NCBI GenBank assembly: GCA_009760855.2
Contig: WPIO01000022.1
Span: 1,131,501 to 1,191,500, forward strand
DNA length: 60,000 bases
DNA from: Cristatella mucedo
Taxonomy: Eukaryota > Bryozoa > Phylactolaemata > Cristatellidae
Reading direction: 5' to 3'
Shown here: positions 1-10,880 of the stretch, one piece after another
How the letters are laid out: each line of letters opens with the position of its first letter
How positions within the stretch are numbered: the stretch's first letter is position 1
Translations under genes and position numbers: made by a program
The notes under the pieces: model-generated
The model's database searches: none
What the model saw: only the letters and a program-made list of their open reading frames with translations
What the model was told of the DNA's origin: nothing

Positions 1-746
1 CATGTTTAGACAGGGATACCACGTCTGAATTAGTTCATGTATTTGTGACATCCCGTATGGACTTTTTTTACTCACTGTTTCCTGGTATATCGGCCTGTGC
101 ACCCAGGTGCTTACAGCTGGTCCAAAACTCTGCAGCTAGGCGTGTCTGGCGTGAGCGCCACAGTTGCCACATCTCAACACTTCTTGTCGACCGGCAGTCG
201 CTCCCAGTCAAGCAAAGCATCGACTTCAAGGTTTTTTCCCTCACTTTTAGGTCTCTTCACTCTTTGGATCCATCCTACTTATCAGATCTACTTCCTCACC
301 AGGCTAAGCATCGTATCACCCACTTTTTAGAATCTAACTGCTTCCCAATAACCTGTACAAATCTCTTGTTTTTGGAGACCGTGCCTACAGTTTATATGTT
401 CCCAAAGCCTGGAACTCACTCCCGACTTACGTCACGACATCTCCTAGCTGGTCCACATTTAAGAAGAACCTAAAAACGCATCTATTTATGAGAGCAGTTA
501 GTGGGTCCTTCCGATTCATCCTTTATGTGTGTAAGCGTGCTGTTTTGTGGATGCTGCCACTAGCCATACTTACATTCTGATCGTGTGTATGTCACCTTTA
601 ACCATGTTATTCTTCTTGTTTATTGAGCATGCTACCACTAACCATTCGATCGTGCTTCATTTACAGCAAATGTAAAGTGCCTTGAAAGAGATTAAGTTCT
701 CTGAGGGCCCTATATCAAACGTACTATTATTATTATTATTATTATT
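1..746 (+). mobile_element. L2/CR1-type LINE family 1, 3' part, cut by window edge
   Basis: The translation from 45 to 473 reads the C-terminal part of a LINE ORF2: VTSRMDF, LVQNSAAR, VKQSIDFKVFSLTFRSLHSL and YLSDLLPHQAKHR, the same landmarks seen in the better copy at 46-47.8 kb. It runs on through the 3' untranslated part into the family tail (cagcaaatgtaaagtgcc at about 664) and ends in (ATT)n at 722-746. The beginning lies at or outside the window edge. The C-terminal reading is interrupted by frameshifts after about residue 90, so the copy is dead. Here the codon after LLPH is CAG (300-302), unlike copies with TAG at that place. Confidence 0.9.
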
Positions 747-884
747 ACCATATCTTGCAGTGGGCAGTAAAGGTATTGCAATAATCTATTGTGATTGGCG
801 ATCTAGCAATATCCTGAATTATTAAGAAAGTTATGATCAAGCACAATGGCTGTTTCTTTATTCAAGGTGTTCAATCGCACCTTC

Positions 885-990
885 TCTGATTGCATTTTTG
901 CATTTCACTTTACAGCAAATGTAAAGTGCCTAGAGAGAGATTAAGTTCTCTGAGGGCGCTTTATCAAGTGAATTATTATTATTATTATTA
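885..990 (+). mobile_element. LINE family 1 3'-tail only insertion
   Basis: About 100 bp of the family-1 tail: ttacagcaaatgtaaagtg, agagattaagttctctgag, gcgctttatcaagtg and then (ATT)n. No coding part remains. It is a severely 5'-truncated retrocopy or a SINE-2 relic without its head. Confidence 0.8.
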
Positions 991-2285
991 CTGATTGAAG
1001 GAGGCCGTTTTCCATTAATTGAGCGGAATTCCGCGGAATAGCACAGCGTTCTGCTAGAAATTTCTTTAATGGCATCAAAAATGAGGCCCGGCTTCGACCA
1101 TTGCAACGATCTCTTTGGATTCTTACATGACGTGGGAAATTTAAAGTGCCAGCTCTTCTGGAAATTTGCCAGCTGTTCCTGAGAGGGGGATCCTTCGACA
1201 GCAGGGAGCCGATGGTCTGACAAGCTTTATTGCAACAGCATACGAATTCAAGGGTTCTGCAATGACTCTGACTCTCATGGTCGGTAAGGGCGAGCTCGCT
1301 AGGCAATGCCGGCTGGAGTCACGGGCCCACCCTACCTGGAGGCTCGGGGATTCGCAGTCTGACAGCTCAACCAGCTTGCCAATTGAATTTGAGATAACTT
1401 TCAAGCTGGACCGGTTTCCGGCCAGTGACGATCACGTGACCTCCCGCAAGCTTGCTTCAGCGTGCAGCATGCGGACTCATGCTCGATCGCGGCCAGGCGT
1501 TCGGATTATGCAATGCTCTCTCCAGAGCCCAGCCCGTCAGAACAACCGAACGACGATCGTCTATCTACTCGACGATCCGGGCCATAGCACCCGCTCCATT
1601 TCCAGAATTCCGTAGACGCATGCTTCGTCGCTCTCCTCCAATCACGAGGTCGACGTTGTTTGGCCGCGGCTGAACGGTTAAGCAGGTTGGCTGACTAGGC
1701 TCCTCGCTCAGACCACCCAAACAGGCGGCGGCAGATTGCCTGTGAACCGGAACTAGTGAACATGGCGGCGGCCCGCAGGAGACTTCCGCCTGCACAACGG
1801 AGCACACTGCTGGACGCATGTTCCTAGAAGGAACGTGTGGCTGGAGTTGTTTCATGGCCGATGGTCGAAGGAAGTTGCCAGCTCCTGCTACCTTACGGAC
1901 ACAATTTTTCCCGATAGCTGAAGAACCACGCCAAACTCATCCACTGTATTGCTCGTGGATCGATATTCAAAAAGTCTAAATTATGAGCTAAATCACCAGC
2001 TGAGCGCAGGCCACCTTGTTTTGCTGCCTATCTCGCACCAGGCTTCTAGGCGACCAGCATTTCCCGAGCAGGAAGTCGAATGTGAGTGCGGCTGGCAGCA
2101 GGACGTCTGCCCATCATTTCGTGAAGTGCTGGGCAACTGCAGGAAATGTGGTTTCTTTTTTCTCTCAGCACACTATAATTCCTTGATTTAACCAAAACCC
2201 TGGCCAGGCATGTACAAGTTTCTCTGTGCTCTCTGATCTACCTGCAGTCATCGTAACCGTACCACGATCGCGATCATCACAATGG
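991..2285. other. Unassigned stretch, CpG-containing, no gene recognised
   Basis: Several overlapping ORFs exist on both strands (for example 1166-1615 plus, 149 codons), but none has a recognisable domain and open frames on both strands suggest chance. At 1759-1769 the motif aacATGGCGGC matches the YY1 site often found at start codons; the ORF from that ATG is only 21 codons (1762-1827). No LINE, SINE or tandem array was seen. Confidence 0.4.
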
Positions 2286-2289
2286 ACTC

Positions 2290-2725
2290 GCTTAGACGAG
2301 AATACTGCAGCCAAGATGATCCATGCATTCGTGACATGCCGTCGTGACATCTTCAACTCGTTACTTGCCGGCATGAACAGAATGACTTTGTAATATTGGT
2401 CCAAAATGTGACAGCTGGACTTGTTTGTTGCGAATGGTGCAACTGCTACATTAACCACCTCTCACCAATCTGCAGCGGTTTCTAATCAAGCAACATGCCG
2501 ACTTCAAGGTTCCTTCACTCACCGATAATAGGTTACTTCATTATATCGCTCCTGCCTACCTATCTGAAGCGCTCACTATTCAGGCATCCAGTCACACCAC
2601 CATCTTCCCTGTCTCTGGTCGTTTGACAGTGTGCCGAAAGAGCTGCAAATCATTTGGTGACCTAGTGTTCAGTTCGTATCCTTTCAAAGCCTGAACCCAA
2701 AGCCGACCGTCGTTACTCTGGAAAG
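2290..2725 (+). mobile_element. Strongly decayed L2-type LINE fragment
   Basis: Read across frames, the plus strand keeps the order of family landmarks: aagatgatccatgcattcgtgacatgcc (SKxIHAFVTC), tccaaaatgtgacagctgg (LVQNxTAG), atcaagcaacatgccgacttcaag (IKQxxDFK), cctgcctacctatctgaa (PAYLSE) and gttcagttcgtatcctttcaaagcctg (FSSYPFKA). Stops and indels are frequent. Its tctctggtcgttt segment is shared with the divergent copy at 57.3-57.9 kb, so it may be of that subfamily. No 3' tail was seen. Confidence 0.7.
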
Positions 2726-3510
2726 GGCCACTGGCTTATTAAAAAACAGTGCTAAAAATTGCTGAGACGGAGCCTTATGCGACGGCTTCTTGAGACTTTG
2801 ATTATTTCTCGACGCAGCGATCGTACTTTTAGACCGGCTATAGAGGCAATCGTGGTTGGACAGGTCTCCCAGAGCTTGCTGTGTGGCGCCCTGGTACCTC
2901 CCGCGCTGCTCGAAGCTTAAAGTGAGATGTACCCACTTCTCCTGCAGAGGTACGGAGATGTCTAGTGTCGGGTGCATTCGGGGCTTGAAGCTTCTGACGA
3001 GGTCCGGAATCGACGCGTACCAATAGCATGGCGGAGCTGCGACGAGCCCCTCAGGGCGGTTCACGTCAAGGGAGTAGCTTTAACGTGCTTCTCCTGAGTG
3101 TGGCTGCAAGTTATCCATCTAAAAGGCTGATCAAGATGCCTTAAGAACAAATTGCCTTTGTTGTGCAGCTTTAGTTCATGCAAATGAGAACTGCTTCTTT
3201 CTATTTAGATTGATTCCAAATTGGGTGTCCGGTGCGAACGTCAACTAGCCTCGGCGTGTGATTAGAAAACGGAATGCACCAAATTTTCAGTGAGGGGCTG
3301 CAGAAACTTTCTGAGAGGCACACGCTTGCCGTACAGAACCAGAATCTGTATCCCGAATTATATTTTTTTTTTACAGATTTCTATTCTGTTTTGTGCACTA
3401 ACAAGGCTTTCCCGCCTGCAATCCTTCGCAGCTGCAGAGCGACATTAGGCCTGAAAGGGAGGAGAAGAGGCATTTTAGTAGGCACCCCATCTGTGTACTG
3501 AGTCGGTCTC

Positions 3511-3512
<2 letters not shown>
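2726..3512. other. Unassigned stretch, no gene recognised
   Basis: A 126-codon minus-strand ORF (2684-3064) has no recognisable motif and overlaps the end of the decayed LINE. Nothing else stands out before the GA array. Confidence 0.3.
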
Positions 3513-3770
<258 letters not shown>

Positions 3771-3971
3771 ACAGCTTTTGTTAAGCCCTGCAAATACAGA
3801 ACTGCCAAAATATCTGACTTTACAAATTATCTCAGCATCCAGTCAAACAGGTTGGAATTGCCGTTGCAAACTGTAGGAATTCACTAGGGATCTTATCAGT
3901 CAGCCTTGCTCGTGGTGGCTCTGACGACGCAGTGCAGCTAGATGAGCACCATATTATAAATACAAGAACTA

Positions 3972-4130
3972 ATAGCTAATTTGACAGCCTCTTCTGCATA
4001 GCGACAAAAGAGCCTTTACGGCTATCACCACCTCTTGCAGCGGCGATAAATGATAACCTAGTGAGGATTCAAACCCACGACCTCGGAAATGAGGTCATGA
4101 AAAGTAGCCGCCGTACCTAGTAAGAGGCTA
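3972..4130 (-). mobile_element. SINE-1, diverged tRNA-derived copy
   Basis: Minus-strand copy of SINE-1. A box-B-like gggtttgaatcc is present on the minus strand at about 4065-4076, followed by the family body (gcaagaggtggtgatag, agccgtaaaggctc) and the end gaggctgtcaaattagct. The head is eroded compared with the copy at 4315-4500. Confidence 0.85.
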
Positions 4131-4314
4131 AAGCCCCTTGTTAAATGGTAAAATTGATTTATTAAGTATGAGTATACGTATACGCATAGTATTTCGCGGT
4201 AGCCTTTGGTGCCCTGTCCTGCCCGGGTCACCACGGCCACCACCTACTTCCGGTTCAGGTACAGTGACCACGTGGCTTCCGATCCAGTGATCGCATCCGA
4301 CATACAAAGCTGCC

Positions 4315-4500
4315 GCAATAAATAAATAAATCCCAGCTGATTTAACAGCCTCTTTTTGTATAGCGGCAGAAGAGCCTTTACGGCTATCACCACCGCTTGC
4401 AGTGCCGATAAAGGATCGCCCACCGCAGGAATCGAAACCACGACCTAGGGACCAAGGTCGGTAAAGCAACCGCCTTACCTAGTGTGCCACCACGGCTCGC
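4315..4500 (-). mobile_element. SINE-1, near full-length tRNA-derived copy
   Basis: On the minus strand the element begins with a tRNA-like head carrying a box A (gtggcacactaggtaagg) and a box B region (gtggtttcgattcctg), then gcggtgggcgatcctttat, the conserved body gcaagcggtggtgatagccg / taaaggctcttctgccgc, and the end gaggctgttaaatcagctg, followed by an A/T-rich (TTTA)n tail. The internal RNA polymerase III promoter layout and repeated copies establish a SINE; the tRNA isotype is not clear. Confidence 0.93.
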
Positions 4501-5670
4501 CAATGCCACTCGCTCCGTGCGTGGGATGCCAAGGTCCGCTCAGGTGTCATTGCATGATCATGACTTCGTGGTGTCGACGGATAAATTTTCCCAAAATGCA
4601 TTGGTAATAATGTGAGCACTGTCATCAACGTGTATAGTTTTCAATTTTAATTCTTGAGTGTATAATGGTTCTCGTAAGGACAAGTACATAACGTCCTGCT
4701 TACATCGTGTCCTTAAGGATATTTATGGTGCTACTGTGATGCTACAGCTATGGTGAGGTGAGTGTCCTATCAAAAGTGTCTGGAGAAATAATTTACTAAT
4801 TCGCATAACTAGCTACACGATGAACTATAGGAATTAAGATTGAACATTAAATATTGCATTGAGTTATAAAGCACCGATGACCGGGCTTTGATCGGCGCTT
4901 TATTAATTACGTATATAAACTCTGCGGACATTCTCTTCGTAGAATAGATAAAAATGAAAAGCCTGACTTGGATAGTCAGTCTTAGCGACGGTGACTTATC
5001 GCGACTTGGCCTTTTCGCTGCTTGACATGCCCGGTCTTTAATTTTCAAATTGACTTTCTCGTGCAAAATTGTAGGACAAGTGTTTACTGGTGAAAAATTT
5101 CTTATTAGAGGTTCATTGAAATTACTGAAGTTTATTCTTTAATAATTATTTCTAGAATATCTAAAACAGTTTGCGTTAGAATAACCTGAATGTCTTACAT
5201 CCTTAAAGTAGATCTTTTTTGAGTTGTTCTCGCGTACACGCTAATTCAAGAATAACTTTGGTTTCTTTATCCATGCATTGCATCGATCAAATATGGATAC
5301 TGCGGCAATAAGACCTCTTGGAATTGACCACTCAAGGAATTGACCAAATCGACCACTGCGAAAGTAAATAGGATCTGTTTTGAAGATAATGTTTGCTCCT
5401 AACTTTCTACGCTAATAGGAAAGAAAAAAATATTCTAGGTGATGTAACATCCTTAAAGACCTGCGTCTTTAAACCCTCAAGAATAAAACTTGGCATTTTC
5501 TGAAAAATTACTGGCTACTTATCAGAGGCAAACCTCTCAAGCAAATATGAAACCCCTAGTTAGGTTGAGTCGGATATTCTTAAACCACACATCGTATTTT
5601 CATAATATTTGTAAGAGTGTTCAACACTGCCCAAAGCTTCAATCTAGCCAAACACTTATAAGTTACTTGT
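4501..5670. other. AT-rich stretch, no gene recognised
   Basis: No coding region, tandem repeat or element recognised. The 85-codon minus-strand ORF at 4809-5066 has no motif. Confidence 0.3.
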
Positions 5671-5671
5671 G

Positions 5672-6003
5672 TGCTGGAACTTATTCCCGACTTGTGTCAC
5701 AACATCCCCTGACTTGACCACATTTAAAAAGAACCTAAAACACACCTAGTTAGGACAGCATTTAGTGGGTCCCTGTGATTCGTCCTTGATGTGCTTATGC
5801 GTGCTGACACTATGCATGCTGCCAATAACCACACTTGCATGCTGTCCCTGTGCATGTCACCCTTAACCATGTTATTCATGTTGTTTATCAAGCATGATAT
5901 TACTCGTCATTCAATCGCGTTTCCCTTTGCAGCAAACGCAAAGTGCCTAGAAAGAGATTGAGCTCTCTCTCTGAGGGCGCTTTATCGAGTGCATTATTAT
6001 TAT
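5672..6003 (+). mobile_element. LINE family 1, 5'-truncated 3' end
   Basis: Starts in the last ORF2 block (gctggaacttattcccgac, parallel to KAWNSLPT), continues through accacatttaaaaagaacc (TTFKKN) and the 3' untranslated region, and ends with the tail aaagtgcctagaaagagatt plus a short (ATT)n. No open frame of note. Confidence 0.88.
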
Positions 6004-6784
6004 ATGCTAAATCTAATTAAAAACTCGAGCTGGTTAACTGCAGACATTCATATTTATTTTCCTCCGTATCAATGTTTAACTTCAGAAGTTTCAATGGCAC
6101 CATTTAAAAAGCCTGACTAGAATCTGAGCTGACTTTAAGATATCCGTTTCTTTAAGATTCAATAAAAATACAATGGCAGTAATTGAACATAGTATAGTAC
6201 CTTTAGAATGCAAACTACTGTCTACACACTTTACATCACCTGGAAAGGAAGCATTGTAACTGATTAATGATAAGCATGCGCGATCAATTTGGGTCACGCG
6301 AATACCTAAGCAGTGCTCTTAGCCTACGGGAAGGTGCTTGCACTTCGCGATCCGTGTTGAACTCAGGGTTTGATTTCCCCAGAAGTGATTCTTTACTTCC
6401 CATTACCAGCGTAATAACTGCCGCAATGGAGCTTTTATGTATGTCTAAGTAAGGCAGTTCAAGCAGCAACCTCGGCTTTACTTTTGCTACTACAATGGAC
6501 AATGCAAAAGAACAGAGCAAATGCTGTGAATAGAAAGTATATTATTAGCTTTTTTTAAATGTATTCAATTCAGGGAATGTGGTTACGTCAGTCAGGAGTC
6601 AGCCCCATTGATGCTGAACTAATTCGCAAACTAGATGGCGGTGTCCACATGATTTGACGTTGGATTGATGCGCAGCTAACAGACAAGTCCGATTAAGCGG
6701 AGGATGTGTTTCAAATATTTTCTATGGGTAGACCCAAACAAGAGAACGAAGTGACCTCAAAGTGAGTAACAGAATCTATAAGTC
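6004..6784. other. Unassigned stretch, no gene recognised
   Basis: Only short ORFs without motifs. No repeat was recognised. Confidence 0.3.
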
Positions 6785-7056
6785 TGCAGTTTGATGATAT
6801 GCAGGCCGGTACTGTTCCTCTGCTAACCCGCCGGTGAGCTGATGCTTGATTCATCATCATAATATTGCTAATGCACTTGATAAAGTGCCATCAGAGAACT
6901 CAATACCTTTCTAGGCGCTTTACATCATCGGGGTCAGCGAGTGGACAGCCGCGGTCGAGGAGGGGGATTCGAGTGGGTGAAAGGGGTGAAGGGAGTCGTG
7001 CTTTTCTCTGCTCCCTCGGTCTTAGAATAAACTCTTACTGTGCTGTGCGTGAACCA
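6785..7056 (+). repeat. Left LTR-like direct repeat
   Basis: Matches 8294-8542 in the same orientation: shared blocks include gccggt-ctgttcc-ctgctaacccgcc, gattcatcat, cggtcgaggag, gggcgaa/ggggtgaa and gctgtgcgtgaacca. Read as TG...CA it spans 6785-7056. It has AATAAA at about 7025, as expected for the R region of an LTR. A 62-bp LINE tail interrupts it at 6861-6922. I saw no convincing primer-binding site after it and no clean target-site duplication outside the pair, so a dispersed segmental duplication remains possible. Confidence 0.6.
6861..6922 (-). mobile_element. LINE family 1 tail, 62 bp, inserted in LTR-like repeat
   Basis: The antisense family tail (gcacttgataaagtgcc, tttctaggcgcttta) is absent from the partner repeat at 8.3-8.5 kb, so it is a later insertion. 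CATCAT occurs at both junctions, 6855-6860 and 6923-6928, consistent with a 6-bp target duplication. Confidence 0.85.
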
Positions 7057-8293
7057 AACGACAAGCTATTTCTCGGGATTGAGCCGACGACAAGGCCCTT
7101 GAGATATCTTGTGAAGCGTTCCAAAGCTTCGATGGCTTCGGAGACTTCGTTGGCTGGCTGCTGAACTTTTAAAAGTTTCGAGCAAAGTAGCTACAAATCG
7201 ATGTGAGTGGCACTTGTGCTTGATCCTTGCGATGCAAGGCGGAGCCTTCACGTTTGCCTCGGGTCTCCTGCAGGCTGCGCAAGAGGACTACGCCAAGCTT
7301 CGTGAGGCCCTAGTGAGGGCATTAATCTGGCCGGCTGGTAGAGCGCGATTGTTGCAAGCTGATCGGGTAAAGGCTGGTCGGACTGAGAGGGCCGACAGGA
7401 GCGACCGGAAGCAGCAGCAGCGATCGCCGACGGTGTGCCGGGCTGCCGCCGTGTGGCAAGAGGCGACGGTTGGCCACGCGGCGATGGTTTGCACGAGGCA
7501 ACGGCATTGTGCGAGGCAACGGCATTGTGCGAGGCAGCGGTCAGCGGTGGGGCTTAGGCGTACAGCAGTGAGATGGAGGCGTCCGGCTGCAAGACAGCGC
7601 ACAGAGAGGCGGCGGTGTCCACAAGGAATGCAGTGGTGTCCAAGAGGGAGACGGCGGCATTCGCGAGAGAGTCGGCGGCGTCCATGGAAGAGTAGGTGGC
7701 ATCCCCGAGAGAGTCGGTGGCGTCCGCCAGAAATGCAACGGCCTGCGATGCATCACAAGCCATGAAGGCGCCGTTGGCCTGCGACGAGCCGATGGGCTGC
7801 GACGCAGCACAGGCCGGGGAGTGTGTGCAGGCAGGAGAGTCAGCGCCGGGCGGACAGTCTCTGCAGGCCGGAGACACTTCGCAGGCTGGAGAGTCTGAGC
7901 ATGCCGGAGAGTCTGTGCAGGCCGAAGAGTCCGAGCAGGCCGGAGAGTCTGTGCAGGCCGGAGAGTCCGAACAGGCCCTAGAGTCCGAGCAAAGCGGAGA
8001 GTCTGAGCAGGCCGAAGACGCGTCGGAGAAGGTGGGAGATGCGTCACCTTGGTGACGATGGCTGGTGGCCCACGTTTCCGGCTGGTCGTGAAAGACGTGC
8101 TCCAGCGCGCCTCCTGCGAGCGACTGTAAGGTAGCCAGCCTGCCGGTAGGGTCAGCAGTTGATGTTTGCTGTTATACTGATATGGCACTGGATTTGTAGT
8201 GTCGCATTTGTAGTGGCTAGGCGCGCTCTGTGTGGTATCTTGCAGCTACTTGTGTTGCTGCCGGGCACTTGTGATCTTAAGGTCACGGGGACG
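7057..8293 (+). mobile_element. Interior between LTR-like repeats; non-autonomous element candidate
   Basis: A 1.24-kb GC- and CpG-rich block. Open frames exist on both strands (7214-7765 plus, 183 codons; 7541-8188 minus, 215 codons), but neither shows gag, protease, reverse transcriptase or integrase motifs. The start of the plus ORF (FASGLLQAAQEDYAKLREAL) is the only piece that looks like ordinary helical protein, possibly a gag remnant; this is inference. The later part is low-complexity repeat. Confidence 0.4.
7846..8010 (+). repeat. 18-bp minisatellite (about 9 units)
   Basis: Imperfect tandem units of the form gccggagagtctgtgcag. In one plus frame each unit reads AGESxQ (7696-8055 ORF: AGESEHAGESVQAEESEQ). 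Unit length is a multiple of three so both strands stay open; the ORFs should not be taken as evidence of a gene. Confidence 0.9.
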
Positions 8294-8542
8294 TGTAGTT
8301 TTAGGATCTACATGCCGGTGCTGTTCCGCTGCTAACCCGCCCGTGAACAGATGCTGGATTCATCATCGGGGTTGGCCGGTGCGCAGCTGTGATCCGCCTC
8401 TGATGGTCATCGGGGTCGGCCAGTGCAAAGTCGTGGTCGAGGAGAGGGACTCGAGTCGGAGAGAGGGGCGAAATAGTTCGTGCTTCCCTCTGCTCCGTCC
8501 GTTTTAGAATTCATGCTGTTTCTTTGCTGTGCGTGAACCAAC
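8294..8542 (+). repeat. Right LTR-like direct repeat
   Basis: Partner of 6785-7056 (see there). Lacks the LINE-tail insertion and has an extra block of about 40 bp beginning after catcggggt that looks like an internal duplication (catcggggttggcc / catcggggtcggcc). Where the left copy has AATAAA this copy has gaattc. The two copies differ at many positions, so the element is old. Confidence 0.6.
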
Positions 8543-8543
8543 C

Positions 8544-10070
8544 TAAAAAGTCGATATGCTGTTGATGAGGAGCAGTTGATAAGAATTGGTGTAACATAAT
8601 AGTTTCCACGTTTACAGCAGAAAAGCCTAGTTGCAGAGCTTTTTTCACAAGAAAAGCACATCTCATTGCACACACAGGAGGACCTGAAATCAGCAAATTA
8701 AAAACTTTAGCCGGGCATCAAAAGTACTTGGGCCAGCTTAGCTGAGGTATCTTTATGTAAGCATGACCCACTTTTTAAATTTTACAAGGCTGGAGGGATC
8801 GAGAATGGTTGGTGGAGCTAATGTGCTCATCTAGGGCAAAACCTATTTCTGAAGAGAACAACCAGATTACGTACAGATTTTAGCAGAGATTAGCTGGCCA
8901 AACCCATGTTTAGGGATAGGTATTCCAATTTCCGAATATTAAAAGGTTTGCTCATAAATATTATGTTGTTTTTCACTTATATTCATTAAATATGAGAAAG
9001 TGGCTGGCGTCTAGGTGCGACTCTCTGAATATAAGCTGTCATTGAGCAAGCAATATTTTACGTATTAGAAGGAGGGATCAAGCCACGGATAAAGGGGAGG
9101 CAGAAAGTCTTTCGTAAAATATTGTTTTAACTTCCTCTGTTTGATATATTTATACATTTATATTTATTTATATATACAGTTGTACAATTGTAAATGTGGG
9201 CTTATTTCTGCGCCGATTCATGAGTGTACAACAAGTTTACAGACAATCACTTCACAGCCCGTAACTTATAGACAGGGTTCATTCAAATAATGCAGAATCT
9301 CTTCGAAGATTTTTGGATTAAAACAGTTTTTCACATGATATTTACCTTCCAAGGTTTATTCCAGTGTTATTAGATTAACATGGAATTTATCTTGCTTTAC
9401 CTAAGACTGGAATTGCAAGCCTTGACTCGTAGGTGTATCGCCCAAATTGGCCTAAAAACCAAAGATTCAAAGCCCTGCACTCACCCGAGTTTTGTTACAC
9501 GAGAGTGTGAGCTTACTCAATGCGCTTGGCGAGGTCGTCTCGGCCGATTGCCGAAAATACCCGCTTGGAAGGATATAGACGATGATGGCGGGTTTTCGTA
9601 AAGTTTCACAGTCAGCCTGATGACCAACGCTTAATTACAACGCTCTTTTCTATGGAAATCTTTCTCAGTCTATCAACGAGGGAGTCCCGTTGAATCTTAA
9701 CTCCTAAATTATGTTCTCTCAATTAAATGGGCTTGGGCTGACCCAGCGATCCCATAAACCCGGGCTCCCGAGCACTTGCTTCTGGCAAACGCAGCGGGTT
9801 AGGATGAGCAGAAATCCGGATATCCGGAGAAATCGAGGGTCGCGTGCGCGCTGGGGCCATGTAGAATAAGTGGAAGCTCTGACCGCAGCTTCTTGTACGT
9901 GAACGCATGCGACGATTACTGACGCTTGCAAGCGTCCAGACTGGGATGCGAAAATAGCCCATTTTTTAAAATGCTAAATTTAAATTTAAAATTCTGCAAT
10001 TACTTGCATCGCACCAACTCCCTTTGCGAGTGTAAAGGTGGCTAAGCAGTTTTAAGGCGTTGCAGTGCGG
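8544..10070. other. Unassigned stretch, no gene recognised
   Basis: Only short ORFs on both strands (for example 9380-9601 plus) with no recognisable motif; 9100-9400 is AT-rich. No repeat was recognised. Confidence 0.3.
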
Positions 10071-10075
10071 GCGTC

Positions 10076-10290
10076 CAATTTGTGAGGGTAGTCTTCAGCT
10101 TGGCGCTCGGAAGGTTGACGAGCGTGTATGCGGTGCAGCGAGCACCGATGGCAAGCGAAGCCACTGACCTCTCCACAAGATGTAATCGAATTCGTGAGGC
10201 TTTTCTCTTCACGTGCATGACACGCGTGAGAGCCGGAGACGGACGACGCGTCCGCTCACGGCTGTTCCAGCTGAACAGGAGCCCCGCCGA
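10076..10290 (+). repeat. Left arm of imperfect inverted repeat
   Basis: Reverse-complement homologous to 10640-10880. The core (gaggttgacgagcgtgtatg-like, gtgcagcgagcaccgatgg, gaagccactgacctc) is nearly identical between arms; the outer parts are less so. The minus-strand ORF at 10042-10317 and the plus-strand ORF at 10592-10864 both encode the arm as PSPA-TR--H-KRKAS and VERSVAS-AIGA-CTAYTLVN. No family recognised. Confidence 0.85.
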
Positions 10291-10639
10291 GTAAGGATCG
10301 CATGATGGCTCGGCCACTCACTAATGCCTCCACCCAATCAGCAGGGATGACCCGGCTTCAGAGGCGTTATGCACTCCTGCGCTGTCAGGCTACGGCAGGG
10401 CGACATGGTGGCGATGCCACGCCCACAAAGGCTCCCCCCAGACGCCAATGCGACGACTTTAAACGATACGATATCCTCAAAGCGGCTGGGAAAGCATATG
10501 CAGCGCTCGAACCGCGTTTCGTGCGTCAGAGGCGATACAGTGGGATTGGGAGGCTCCGACGAAGGTGAAGGCTCTGAAGTAAGGGTAGCTGATGTTCATG
10601 GAGAAGGTGCAGCCGACGGAGATTCCTGCAATGACGCGG

Positions 10640-10880
10640 GTGTGCTTGTCGCCCGTTCGATTTGGCTGTCCTCGACGTATGCGGACATGTCGTCCGTCTC
10701 CGGCTCCCACACGTGCACTGCATGCGAAGAGAAAAGCCTCGCAAATTCGATTTTTACATCTTGTGGAGAGGTCAGTGTGTGGTCAGAGGTCAGTGGCTTC
10801 GTTTGCCATCGGTGCGTGCTGCACCGCATACACGCTCGTCAACCTTGTGAGCGCCAAGCTGTAGACGACTCCCATCGACT
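10640..10880 (-). repeat. Right arm of imperfect inverted repeat
   Basis: Partner of 10076-10290, with a spacer of about 350 bp. Contains a short local duplication (gaggtcagtg... at about 10768-10796) absent from the left arm. On the minus strand an open frame continues into the spacer (10477-10710, GISVGCTFSMNISYPYFRAF); whether it is coding is unknown. Could be a duplicated exon in inverted orientation or the terminal part of an unknown DNA transposon. Confidence 0.8.

Noticed and set aside
4315-4500. Genuine tRNA genes at the box A/box B sites
   Set aside because: The heads do not close into full cloverleaves and each is followed by the same repeated body, so they are SINEs.
7541-8188. 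215-codon minus-strand ORF with LRPAQT-like repeats
   Set aside because: Mirror of the 18-bp minisatellite; overlapping plus-strand ORFs are equally open and no domain is visible.
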